Shown here piece after piece: positions 24,496-34,879 of a stretch of DNA of 64,000 nt. This stretch comes from Phocoena phocoena. Taxonomy: Eukaryota > Chordata > Mammalia > Artiodactyla > Phocoenidae. The notes under the pieces are model-generated. The model was not told the origin of the DNA and did not search any database. It worked only from the letters and a program-made list of their open reading frames with translations. Numbering within the stretch: position 1 is the first letter of the stretch; each line of letters opens with the position of its first letter. The position numbers and the translations under genes were made by a program. The stretch lies in the NCBI RefSeq assembly GCF_963924675.1, contig NW_027077447.1, forward strand, positions 682,406 through 746,405, given 5' to 3'.

Positions 24496-25838
24496 ACCAA
24501 GCAAGCTTGTAAATAAACCTGCACTACAATGAAGTCTCAGTGCCCCCCAGGGCAAAAGGGCCATTTAAAAAAATTGTAAATTCCAGAAACGGAGGACAGG
24601 CAATGGAAAACAGGGATCCTTATTATGCTGATGCATATGATGTAAATTGCCGACAGCCATTCTGGAGAAGTGTTATGTGTTTCCTGTAACACGTAAGAAA
24701 CAAAGCAACACAGCCTATGGCACTTCCACTTATGGTCCTACAGCTTAGGGAAATTAAAATCAAAAACACCCAGCCACCTCAAAGTTTGGGACCTCTCTGT
24801 TCACAAGAACCTCGTTTACAGTACAAGGTAAATATCTCAGAGAGCAAACAATGGATAAAGAAGTTGTGGTACGTACGTACAATGGAATATCACTCAGCAA
24901 TGAAATCTGTGTCATCAGGCCCATAACGGCATAGTGAGTGGATTCAGGTATGGTGATTCTACGTGAAATAAGTCACACATAAAAAGAAACATCATAAAAT
25001 ATCACTAATACACAGTATGTAAACTTGACTATACATGAACTGAATTACAAAACAGAACAGTCTCAAATTTAGAAAACCAACTTGTGCTTTCTTATGGAGA
25101 AAGGTGCGTTGGCGTGCTGCATAAAACCAGAGACTGAAATTAGCACAGATACTGTTCCATAAGCCAAATATGTAATAGACAAGACCTACTCCTTGCTCAA
25201 CGAAATGGACTCAACACCACATATTCAACGCCTAGGAATATACCTGACTAGGAAGAATCTTAAAACCCGTGGATATTTATGTCTCCGTAAGAGAATCAAG
25301 AGTGTGTACAGCGGCATTAACGCAGCAGTGAAAATCCGATAAATCCCAGTGTCAAAAAAAAATTTCAAAAACAAAACACAATGACAGTGAAATAGAGAGC
25401 AATTGTTAAATAACTCACACATGGCATGTGATGCAACCTGGTTTACCACATCTACACCCAGAGCTGGGTGAGAGATAAGGCTGGACCCTTTGGGCTGATA
25501 GCATTGGTGAGGTTCAGTGAGCAAATGCAGACCCTTTGATGTCATACTGCCTGGTACCCATTCCATGGTTCCCAACTCTCCAGGTTCTAGGGATTTTTCC
25601 TTCTGCTAAAATTTGCATGGGAAACCCAGAGTATGCTCCACCGTGTGACTGGGAAACCTTTTTACATGCATGTCTGTTTTCATCCCCTGGTACTCAGGTT
25701 CACCATTCCAGACCCTTTTCTTACACTCTCCCCATTTGGAGACTCAGTGCCTTTAACCTCCTGTTTGGCACTGTTTGCAATTTCTGCGCAAGATGAACAG
25801 GAATACGGAGAACCAATGGGAGACTATCTGTAGGTGTG

Positions 25839-25849
25839 TGCACGGGCAA
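25839..25849. repeat. Target-site duplication, left of L1 insertion
   Basis: TGCACGGGCAA, repeated exactly at 26,521-26,531. The uninterrupted site is visible in every core monomer (CTGCACGGGCAAATGTAACG). Confidence 0.93.
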
Positions 25850-26520
25850 ATATTTTTTTTAACATCTTTATTGGGGTATAATTGCTTTACAATGGTGTGT
25901 TAGTTTTTGCTTTATAACAAAGTGAATCAGCCATACATATACATATGCTCCCTGTGTCTTCCCTCTGTGTCTCCCTCCCTCCCTCTCTCCCCCTTCCACC
26001 CCTCCAGGCTGTCCCAACGCCCCGAGCTAATATCCCTGTGCCTTGCGGCTGCTTCCCCCTTGCTATCTACCTTACTACATTTGTTAGTGTGTATATGTCC
26101 ATGACTCTCTCTCGCCCTGTCAGAACTCACCATTCCCCCTCCCCATATCCTCAATTCCGTTCTCCAGTAGGTCTGCGCCTCTATTCCTGTCTTATCCCTA
26201 GGTTCTTCATGACATTTTTTTCCTTTAAATTCCATATATATGTGTTAGCATACGCTATTTGTCTTTTTCTTTCTGACTTACTTCACTCTGTATGACAGAC
26301 TCTAGGTCTATCCATCTCATTACAAATAACTCAGTTTCATTTCTTTTTAAGGCTGAGTAATATTCCATTGTGTATATGTGCCACATCTTCTTTATCCATT
26401 CGTCCGATGATGGGCGCTTAGGTTCTTTCCATCTCCGGGCTATTGTAAATAGAGCTGCAATGAACATTTTGGTACATGACTCTTTTTGAATTTTGGTTTT
26501 CTCAGGGTATATGCCCAGTA
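25850..26520 (-). mobile_element. 5'-truncated L1 retrotransposon, antisense (copy 1)
   Basis: A 671 bp L1 3' end on the minus strand. It begins with a T-run (poly(A) tail) at about 25,852, then a pyrimidine-rich stretch (25,960-26,010) and a 3'UTR of cetacean type (TTTATTGGGGTATAATTGC near 25,866; AACAAAGTGAATCAGCCATA near 25,917). On the minus strand, 26,467-26,255 encodes the last ~70 codons of ORF2, including DEWIKKMWHIYTMEYYSA. It is 5'-truncated at 26,520 (GTATATGCCCAGTA). Exact 11 bp target duplications flank it, so this is a classic target-primed insertion into a satellite monomer. No reverse transcriptase domain remains. Confidence 0.95.
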
Positions 26521-26531
26521 TGCACGGGCAA
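26521..26531. repeat. Target-site duplication, right of L1 insertion
   Basis: TGCACGGGCAA, exact partner of 25,839-25,849. Satellite sequence continues directly after it (TTTTAACACTCATTTCCC). Confidence 0.93.
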
Positions 26532-26851
26532 TTTTAACACTCATTTCCCAACAGGAAAAGGAATTAACCAAAGGCTCAGCATGCTGTGCTGGAACAAGAT
26601 TAGGGCCTGAAGCAATCCTGCGGTTTTGTGGCCAGCTCACAAGAAAGCGAGTTGAGGAAAGGAGCTCAGGGGCACTGTCATTCACATACCTGCAGACTTA
26701 TAAATGACAGAAATCGTACAAAAATATATTGAATTAAGGCTGCAGAGAGGACTTGAAAGTGGGGCAGAATTGCTGGAATCCGATTTCAGGAGGTAGACGT
26801 GAATTGCTCTGAAAGCATAAGAGAAGTGGCAGAACCTCGTCAATGAAGCAC

Positions 26852-26881
26852 TTGGCCAAAAAGGGCATATGCATTTTTTCC
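26852..26881. repeat. Half palindrome at satellite/592-bp-array junction
   Basis: Left arm TTGGCCAAAAAGGGCATATG, then GCATTTTTTCC. Instead of the central TGAATATATTCA and the right arm, the sequence passes straight into AGGGCCATCATTCACGGG. The break lies about six bases from the symmetry centre. Confidence 0.9.
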
Positions 26882-28819
26882 AGGGCCATCATTCACGGGA
26901 GTAGGAGGCTCCCAGCATGCTCCAGTGGCCAACAGAGGGCCCACGTCGCCAAGGCGATGTGAGCTAGCCAGGCAGGAGTGACCTGACATCAGAGGGCTCA
27001 CCTCACAGAATGGTAGGGAACCCAGCCAGGATCAGACTCTCCCCAGAGGGACCACATCACCAAGGTGATGGGAACCAGGCAGGAGTGTCCTCACACCCGT
27101 GGGGCCACATCATCAAAAGTTGAGGTACCCAGCACATGTGGCCTCAAACCAGAGGACCCACATCACCATGGGTTTCGGAGTGAGGCAGGCAGGATTAACC
27201 TCACAACACATGTCCCATTGTATACAAAAGGTGTGGAAACCAGCAGTTGGATCTTCCTAGCAGGCGGCCCAGAGCACTGAGGCTATGAGATCCAGGCCGG
27301 CATGAACTCACAACAGAGGGCCCTCATTGTGATTCTGTAAGCAACCCAGCCGTTGTGACCTCAGAGCAGAAGGCCCACATCCCCATGGGGAAGGGAAACA
27401 AGCAGGAGTGTCATCGCAAGAGTGGGCACACATGAAAAAATGTGGGGAGCCCAGCAATTAGTGCCTGATGCCAGAGGGCCCTCATCACCGAGGGGCGGTG
27501 GCTCCCAGCCAGCTCTGACTGCTACCAGCAGGGCGACGTCGCCAATGCGGAGTGCGACAACCAGGCAGGAGTGACCTCAGAGCAGAGGGTCAACCTCACA
27601 GAAGTGTGAAGAACCAAAGAGGATCAGATTCTCACCAGAGGGCCCACATCACCAAGGGAATGGGAACCAGGCAGGAGTGTCCTCACACTAGTGGGGCCAC
27701 ATCACCGAAAAGTGAGGGACCCAGCACACGTGGCCTCAAACCAGAGGACACACATCACAAGGGAGCTGGGATTGAGGCAGGCAGGAGGAGCCTCAAAACA
27801 GAGGGACCATAGAATTAAAGAGGTGAAGAATCCCGCAGTTGGAACCTCCCAGCAGGCGGCCAGGAGCAGCGAGACTATGGGATCCAGGCCGGAGTGATCT
27901 CACACCAGAGGGCCGTCATCATGAAACTGTGAGCAACCTAGGCGTTGGGATCTCAGAGCAGAAGGCCCACATTCCCATGGGGTTGGGAACCTGTCAGAAG
28001 TGTACTCGCACCACAGGGCACACATCAGAGAATTTAGGGAACCCAGGAGTTAGGGCCTGACGCCAGAGGGCCCTCATTACCAAGGGGAGGAGACTCCAAT
28101 CAGGCACCAACACACAACTGAGGTCCCACGTCGCCAAGGTGACGTGTGACAGCCAGGTAGGAGTGACCTCACCGCAGAGGGCCTACCTCACAGAAGGGTG
28201 AGGAACACAGCCAGGATAAGACTCTCACCAGAGGGCCCACATCACCAAGGTGATCAGAACCAGGCAGGAGAGTCTTCACACCAGTGTGGCCACATCATAG
28301 AAAGGTGAGGAACCCAGCACATGTGGCCTAAACAAGAAGACCCACATCTCCAAGGGGCTCGGAATGAGGCAGGCAGGAGTAGCCTCACAACACAGGGCCC
28401 ATAGAATAAAAAAGCTGAGGAATCCAGCAATGGGAACCTCCCAGCAGGCGGCCAAGAGCACCAAGTCTATGCGATTCAGGCCGCAGTAAACTCACAGCAG
28501 AGGGTCCACATCATGAAAATGCGAGCAACCCAGCCATTTGGACCTCAGAGCAGAAGGTCCACATCCCCAAGGTGTTGGGAGCATGGCAGGAGTGTCCTCG
28601 CACCACTTAGCACATATCAGAAAATGTGGGTACCCAGCAGTTAGGGCCTGACGCCAGAGGGCCCTCATCACTGAGGGGAGGAGGCTCCCAGCATGTTCCA
28701 ACTACCACAAGAGGGCCCATGTCGCCAAGGCGGGGTGTGCCAGCCAGGCAGGAGTGACCTCACAGCAGACGGCCCACCTCAAAGAAGTGTGAGGAACCCA
28801 ACCAGGATCAGACTCTCAC

Positions 28820-29411
28820 CAGAGGGCCCATATCACCAAGGGGACGGGAACCAGGCACGAGTGTCCTCACACCAGTGGGGCCACATCACTAAAAGATGAG
28901 GAAACTGGCACATGTGGCCACAAACCAGAGGACCTATATCACCAAGGGGCTGGGAGTGACACAGGCAGGAGGAGCCTCCCAACACAGGGCCCAAAGAATA
29001 AAAAAGGTGAGGAACCCAGCAGTTGGAACTTCCCAGCAGGCGGCCCAGAGTACAGAGGCTATGGGATCTAGGAATGAGTGAACTAACACCAGAGAGCTAA
29101 CATCAGGAAACTGTGAGCAACCCAGTCGTTGGAACCTCAGAGCAGAAGGCCCATATCGCCATGGGGATGGGAACATTTCACGAGTGTCCTGGCATCACTG
29201 GGCTCACATCAGAAAACCTGGGGAGCCCAGCAGTTAGAGCCTGACGCCAGAGGGACCTCATCACCGAGGACAGGAGTCTCCAAAAGGATCGAACTGCCAC
29301 CAGAGGGCCGACGTCACCAAGGCAATGGGAGCAAGCCAGGCAGGAGTTACCTCAGAGCACAGGGCCCACCTCACAGAACGGTAAGGAACCCAGCCAGGAT
29401 CAGACTCTCAC
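28820..29411 (+). repeat. Representative 592 bp unit made of 11 subunits
   Basis: Subunits can be read off in order by their openings: CAGAGGGCCCATATCACC, CAGTGGGGCCACATCACT, CAGAGGACCTATATCACC, CAGGGCCCAAAGAATAAA, CAGGCGGCCCAGAGTACA, CAGAGAGCTAACATCAGG, CAGAAGGCCCATATCGCC, CTGGGCTCACATCAGAAA, CAGAGGGACCTCATCACC, CAGAGGGCCGACGTCACC, CACAGGGCCCACCTCACA. Each is about 50-60 bases long. The same order recurs in the other units, so this is a true higher-order repeat. Confidence 0.9.
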
Positions 29412-31185
29412 CAGAGGGGCCACATCACCAAGGGGCTGGGAAACAGGCACGAGTGTCCTCACACCATTGGGGCCACATCATCGAAAGGTGAGGGACCCAG
29501 CACACGTGGCCTCACACCAGAGGACACACATCACAACGGGGCTGGGATTGAGGCAGGCAGGAGGAGCCTCAAAACAGAGGGCCCATAGAATAAAAAAGGT
29601 GAGGAATCCCGCAGTTGGAACCTCCCAGCAGGCGCCCAGGAGCAGCAAGCCTATGGGATCTAGGCCGGAATGAACGCACATCAGAGGGCCCTCATCATGA
29701 AACTGTGAGCACCCCAGCCTTTGGGACCTCAGAGCAGAAGGCCCAAATTCCCATGTGGTTGGGAACCTGACAGGAGTGTACTCGCACCACAGGTCGCACA
29801 TCTGCAAATTTTGGGAGCCCAGGAGTTAGGGTCTGACGCAAGAGGGCCCTCATTACCGAGGGACAGAGACTCGCAGCAGACACCAACTCCCAACTGAGGG
29901 CCCACGTCACCAAGGTGATGTGTGCCAGCCAGGCAGGAGTGACCTCACCGCAGAGGGCCTACCTCACAGAAGGGTGAGGAAACCAGCCAGGATAAGACTC
30001 TCACCAGAGGGCCCACATCACCAAGGGGATCGGAACCAGGCAGGAGGGTCCTCACACAAGTGTGGCCACATTATAGAAAGGTGAGGAACCCAGAACATGT
30101 GGCCTAAAACAGGGGACCCACATCTCCAAGGGGCTAGGAGTGAGGCAAGCAGGAGTATCCTCACAAAACAGAGCCCACAGAATAAAAGTTGTGAGGAATC
30201 CAGCAGTTGGAACCGGCCAGTAGGCCGCCCAGAGCACAGAGTCTATGGGATCCAGGCCACAGCAAACTCACAGCAGAGGTCCCACATCATGAAACTGTGA
30301 GCAACCCAGCGGATGGGACCTCAGAGCAGAAGGCCCACATCCCTATGGGGATGGGAACCTGACAGGAGTGTCCTCGGCCCACTTCCACGAATCAGAAAAT
30401 GTGGGAACCCAGCAGTTAGGACCTGAGGCCAGAGGACCCTCATCACCGAGGGGAGGAGGCTCCCAGCAGGCTCCAACTGCCACCATAAGGCCGATGTCAC
30501 CAAGGAGGGGTGTGCCAACCAGGCAGGAGTGACCTCAGAGCAGAAAGCCCACCTCACAGAAGTGTGAGGAACCCAACAAGGATCAGACTGTCACCAGAGG
30601 GCCAACATCACCAAGGGAATGGGAACCAGGCAGGAGTGTCCTCACACCAGTGGGGCTACATCACCATAATTTGAGGGACCCAGCACACGTGGCCTCAAAC
30701 CTGAGGACACACATCACCAAGGGGCTGGGAGTGAGGCAGGCCAGAGGATCCTCAAAACAGAGGGACCATAGAATAAAAAAGGTGAGGAATCCCACAGTTG
30801 GAACCTCCAGCAGGCAACCAGGAGCAGCGAGGCTATGGGATCTAGGCAGGAGTGAACTCACACCAGAGGGCCCTCATCATGAAACTGTGAGCAACACAGC
30901 CGTTGGGACCTCAGAGCAGAAGGCTCACATCCCCATGGGGATGGGAACCTGGCAGGAGTGTCCTTGCACCACTTAGCACGAATCAGAAAATGTGGGAACC
31001 CAGCAGTTAGGGCCTGAGGCCAGAGGGCCCTCATCACCGAGGGGAGGAGGCTCCCAGCAGGCTCCAACTGCCACCATATGGCCAACGTTGCCAAGGCGGG
31101 GTGTGCCAGCCAGGCAGGAGTGACCTCAGAGCAGAGGGCCCACCTCACAGAAGGGTGAGGAACCTAACCAGGATCAGACTCTCAC

Positions 31186-32097
31186 CAGAGGGCCAACATC
31201 ACCAAGGTGATGGGAACCAGGCAAGACTGTCCTAACAGCAGTGGGGCCAACATCACCAAGGGAATGGGAACCAGGCAAGAGTGTCCTCACACCAGTGTGG
31301 CCACATTATAGAAAGGTGAGGAACACAGCACATGTGGCCTCAAACAAGGGGACACACATCACGAAGGGGCTGGGAGTGAGGCATGCAGGAGGAGACGCAC
31401 AACCGAGGGCCCATAGAATAAAAAAGGTGAGGAATCGAGAAGTTGGAAACTCCAAGCTGGAGGCCCAGAGCACTGACACTATGGGATACAGGCCAGAGTG
31501 AACACACAGCAAAGGGCCCACATCATGAAACTGTGAGCAACCCAGCAGTTGGGACCACAGAACAGAAGTCCCACATGCCCATGGGGATGGGAACCTGGCA
31601 GGAGTGACTCGCACCACTGGGCACACATCAGAAAATGTGTGGAGCCCAGCACTTAGGGCCTGACACCAGAAGGCCCTCATCACTGAGGGGAGGAGGCCCC
31701 AGCACGCTCCAACTGCCACCAGAGGGTCCACGTCGCCAAGGCGACGTGCGCCAGCCAGGCAGGATTGACCTCACAGCAGAGAGCCCACATCATGAAAGTG
31801 TGAGCAACCCAGCCGTTAGGACCTCAGAACAGAAGGCCCACACGCTCATGAGGATGGGAACCTGGCAGGAGTGCCCTCGTACCACTTAGCACGTATCAGA
31901 AAATGTGGGAACCCCGCCATTAGGGTCTGACGCCAGAGGGCCTCATCACCGCGGGAAGGAGGCTCCCAGCAGGCTCCAACTGCCACCAGGGTGCCGAAGT
32001 CAACAAGGCGGGTTGTGCCAGCCAGGCAGGAGTGACCTCAGAGAAGAGGGCTCACCTCACGGATGTGTGAGGAACCCAACCAGGATCAGAGTCTCAC
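31186..32097 (+). repeat. Enlarged 912 bp unit, 17 subunits (copy 1)
   Basis: Seventeen subunits instead of eleven. One extra subunit lies at the start: GGGCCAACATCACCAAGG occurs twice, at about 31,191 and 31,245. Five extra lie near the end: the block from CATCATGAAACTGTGAGC at about 31,520 to the GCCAGCCAGGCAGGA subunit at about 31,750 is followed by a second version at about 31,790-32,040. The excess of about 320 bases equals six subunits, so exchange was in subunit register. Confidence 0.88.
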
Positions 32098-32242
32098 CAG
32101 AGGACCCACATCACCAAAGGGATGGGAACCAGGCAGGAGTGTCCACACACCAGTGGGGCCACATCATCAAAAGATGAGGAACCCATCACATATGGCCTCA
32201 AACCTGAGGACATACATCACCATGTGGCTGGGAGTGAGGCAG

Positions 32243-32609
32243 GTATCTGGAGGGGCACATTTAACTCTAATTTCCCACCAGGAAGAGGAATTAACCAAAG
32301 GCTCAGAGTGCCGTGCCGGACCCTGATTATGGCCTGAAGCAAACCTGCAGTTTTGTGGCCAGCTTACAAGGAAGCGAGTTAAGAAAGGAGCTCAGGGGCA
32401 CTGTAATTCACAAACCTGCAGAGATAAATGACAGCTATTGGCAAAAATATATCGAAGTAAGTCTGCAAAGAGGACTTGAAAACGAGGCAGAATTGCAGGA
32501 ATCATATTTCAAGAGGTAGATTGGAATTGCATTTAAAGCATATGAAAAGCGGCAGATCTTTGACAGTGATGCACATGGACAAAAAGTGCGTATACATTTT
32601 TCCTGAATA
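32243..32609 (+). repeat. Satellite fragment right of the 592 bp array (copy 1)
   Basis: Satellite resumes at about 32,243 (GGCACATTTAACTC, matching core GGCAAATGTAACGC) and runs to the next palindrome centre. The same monomer interval (26,521-26,881) also lies left of the array, so both sides of the array carry this ~365 bp satellite stretch. It is strongly diverged from core monomers. Confidence 0.9.
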
Positions 32610-33368
32610 TATTCAGGAAAAAACGCATATGAACATTTTGGCCAACCAAGCACTCCAGCAATGGAAATCCACACTACAATGAAGTCACATTTCCCATTCG
32701 TCAAAAAGGCCATCTGAATAAAGTGTAAAAACCAGAAACACAGGACAGGCCATGGAGAACAGGGAGCCGTGTTATGCTGATGGGCGGGATGTAAATTGCC
32801 AACAGACACTCTGGAGATGTTCATGGTGTATCCTGAAACATCTAAAAAACAAAGCTACAGAGCCTAGGGCACTTCCACTTTTGGCCCTATAGCTTAGGAA
32901 AATTAAAATCAACAAGACACAGCCAACACAAAATTTAGGGCTGCTGTGTTTACAAGAACCTCGAGTCCAGTACAAATTAAATATCCCAGAAAGAAAAAAA
33001 TGGATAAAGAAGTTGTGCTACTTACGTACAACGGAATATCACTCAGCAGTGAAATCAATGTCATCAGGCCTGTAGCAGCAAATTGAGTGGATTTAATTAT
33101 GATGATTCTAAGAGAAATATGTCACACAAAGAAAGATAATTATCATAAGATATCACTAATAGAGGGAGTGTAAACTTGGCTACACATAAACTGAATTACA
33201 AAACCGAACAGAGTCTCACATTTAGATAAAAACCTTATGCTTGCTTAAGGGGAAAGTTGAGTTGGGCTGCTGTATAAAAACAGATTGAAATTAGCACACA
33301 TACCATTCCATAAGCCAAATATGTAATAAACAAGACCTACTCTTTGCTCAACGAAATAGACTCATCCA
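32610..33368 (+). repeat. Truncated satellite monomer, L1-derived half (copy 1)
   Basis: First ~756 bases of a divergent monomer after an asymmetric palindrome (left GTGCGTATACAT, right ACGCATATGAACA). The sequence is recognisably satellite (GGAGAACAGGGAGCC, TGGATAAAGAAGTTGTG) but closer to L1 in places (CCTTATGCTTGCTTAAGG). It ends at GAAATAGACTCA, where an independent L1 copy begins. Confidence 0.9.
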
Positions 33369-33369
33369 T

Positions 33370-34090
33370 GGTGTATCACCTCACACCTATTAGAATGGGC
33401 ATCATCAGAAAATCTACAAACAACAAATGCTGGAAACGGTGTGGAGATAAGGAATCCTCTTCCACTATTGTTGGGAACGTAAATTGATACAGTCACTGTG
33501 GAGAACATTATGGAGTTTCTTATAAAACTAAGAATAGAATTACCATATGATACAGCAATCCCTCTACTGGGCATATACCCAGACAAAACCATAAATCAAA
33601 AAGAGACATTCACCACAATGTTCATTGCATCACTATTTACACTATCCAGGAAATGGAAGCAACCTAAATGCCCACAGACAGACGAATGCATAAAGATGTG
33701 GTACATATATAAAATGGAATATTACTAAGCCATAAAAAGGAATGAAATTGGGACATTTGTAGAGACGTTGATGGATCTAGAGACTGTCATACAGAGTGAA
33801 GTAAGTCAGAAAGAGAAAAACAAATCTTGTATATTAATGCATATATGTGGAACCTAGAAAAATTGTACAGATGAACCGTTTTGCAAGGCAGAAATAGAGC
33901 AACACATGTATACAACAAACGTATGGACAACAAGGGGGGAAAGCTGTTGGGGATGGTGGTGGGAGGAGTTGAGATATTGGGATTGGTATGTATACATTTA
34001 TATGTATAAAGTAGATAACCAAAAACAACCTGCTGTATAAAAATATAAAATTAAATTCAAAATAAAAAAATAAAATTAAAAAAAGTAAAA
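33370..34090 (+). mobile_element. 5'-truncated L1 3' end, plus strand (copy 1)
   Basis: Begins within ORF2 (TATCACCTCACACCTATTAG), runs through the ORF2 C-terminus and 3'UTR and ends in an A-rich tail (about 34,040-34,090). The frame at 33,498-33,728 encodes LPYDTAIPLLGIYP and CIKMWYIYKMEYY. It then stops early (TACTAA), and one codon is missing next to the WIKKMW motif, so it is defective. Satellite does not resume after the tail, and I find no target duplication. The element probably arrived as part of the larger block. Confidence 0.92.
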
Positions 34091-34642
34091 CAGAAAAAAT
34101 ATTCTTCCCTTCACATACATGTATTTATATGAATAAATTATTTCCATGCTTATATCTGTAAATACACAAAAGAGGAATAAAATCTACCTTGAACCAAAAA
34201 CGAAAAAAAGATAAAAAAGAACAGAACCCACCAGTTACACAGAGGAAAACCGTTTCAGGGCACTTGCTCCAATTGCAAACAATTCTGAAGTTGGTCAGTG
34301 GTGGGGAATCATCTCCCACTCAGCCAGCATGCTCCTCGCAACAAGCGTCCTCACTGCAAAGCTGGGGGACCGTGCCGAGGTATCTGTGAGTAAACGTGGG
34401 CCGAGCCCCAGGCCAGCTGCTGCTGAAATGTTCCCACCCTTCCAAGGCTAAACACCTGAATATGTACAAGGACTTGAAAACCTAGAGGAAGGGCCATGGA
34501 GCCACATGAGGGACAGCATGCCAGCCGACTTGGTGCCTGCAGGCCAGCCAGGATGGTCCTGGCCCTGGGTGCTCTTCTGGAAGCTCTCCATTTCCCTGCC
34601 TGAGATACCCCTGCTGTCCCGGCCCCCACTGCTTTCTTCCTT
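34091..34642. other. Unassigned sequence downstream of candidate exon (copy 1)
   Basis: About 550 bases with no recognised element. On the minus strand this would be the first intron of the candidate gene fragment. An acceptor-like tract (TTCCTCTAG then GTTTTCAAG) lies at about 34,480-34,497, but nothing confirms it. The A-rich 34,080-34,230 stretch may be decayed L1 tail. Confidence 0.4.
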
Positions 34643-34648
34643 CCTCAC

Positions 34649-34850
34649 CTGTGCCCAGGGAGAAATTCCAGCAGCAGGTGTGGGTGACACATCCTCTTCT
34701 TTAGCAGGTAGCATCTTGGCAACTGCTGCAGAAAGTCCAGCAGAGCCCCACTCACACTGGGACACCCACAAAGCCGTGGCTTCTCACTCCCTCCCACCAG
34801 CCCAGCCCCGAGACTGCTGACAGGGCAGAGAAAATGGCGTCAGGCACAGC
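34649..34850 (-). pseudogene. First-exon-like fragment of an unrecognised gene (copy 1)
   Basis: Read on the minus strand, a start codon at 34,714 in a reasonable context (GCCAAGATGC) opens 22 codons (MLPAKEEDVSPTPAAGISPW then AQ). They end exactly at a consensus donor, CAG followed by GTGAGG, at 34,649/34,648, in phase 0. Upstream is a ~135-base leader from a presumed start site near 34,850, and then a TATA box and a CCAAT box at normal spacing. The same frame extends upstream of the start and past the donor. I do not recognise the protein, and no later exon follows before the L1 at 34,090. It looks like the 5' end of a host gene carried into the repeat array. Confidence 0.5.
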
Positions 34851-34879
34851 TGCAGGGGCTCTTGCTGCCTGGAGCGGTG

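Larger units (their letters stand above)
24460..26881 (+). repeat. Edge satellite monomer M15, split by an L1
   Basis: Divergent monomer. Its satellite parts are 24,460-25,849 and 26,532-26,881, about 1.74 kb once the L1 and one target duplicate are removed. The L1-derived half reads GACAGGCAATGG, TTATGCTGATGCATATG and GACCTCTCTGTTCAC, unlike core monomers. It ends inside the palindrome at 26,881, where the GC-rich 592 bp array begins. Confidence 0.92.
26882..32242 (+). repeat. 592 bp higher-order tandem array of ~53 bp subunits (copy 1)
   Basis: GC-rich array unrelated to the 1.75 kb satellite. Using the recurring CAGACTCTCAC anchor, units start at 27,044, 27,636, 28,229, 28,820, 29,412, 30,005, 30,595, 31,186 and 32,098. 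Unit lengths are 592, 593, 591, 592, 593, 590, 591 and 912, with partial units at each end. Each 592 bp unit splits into eleven subunits of about 50-60 bases. A typical subunit starts CAGAGGGCCCACATCACC, continues AAGGGGATGGGAACCAGGCA and ends near TCCTCACAC. Some subunit types instead carry GTGAGGAACCCAGCAGTTGG. Both strands hold many short frames, as expected of a stop-poor tandem repeat. I do not recognise the family. Confidence 0.93.

Noticed and set aside
1..26881. CENP-B box in the satellite
   Set aside because: By eye I could not find a full TTCG..A..CGGG core on either strand of the consensus monomer. Centromere function cannot be argued from sequence here.
31306..31731. A 141-codon minus-strand frame and other long frames in the 592 bp array
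   Set aside because: Tandem repeats with few stops give overlapping frames on both strands. Reading frame is not kept from unit to unit because subunit lengths are not multiples of three.
26521..32609. Treating the 592 bp array as a retrotransposon insertion with target duplications
   Set aside because: The flanking direct repeat is ~365 bp of diverged satellite, far longer than target-primed duplications, and there is no poly(A) tail or element end.
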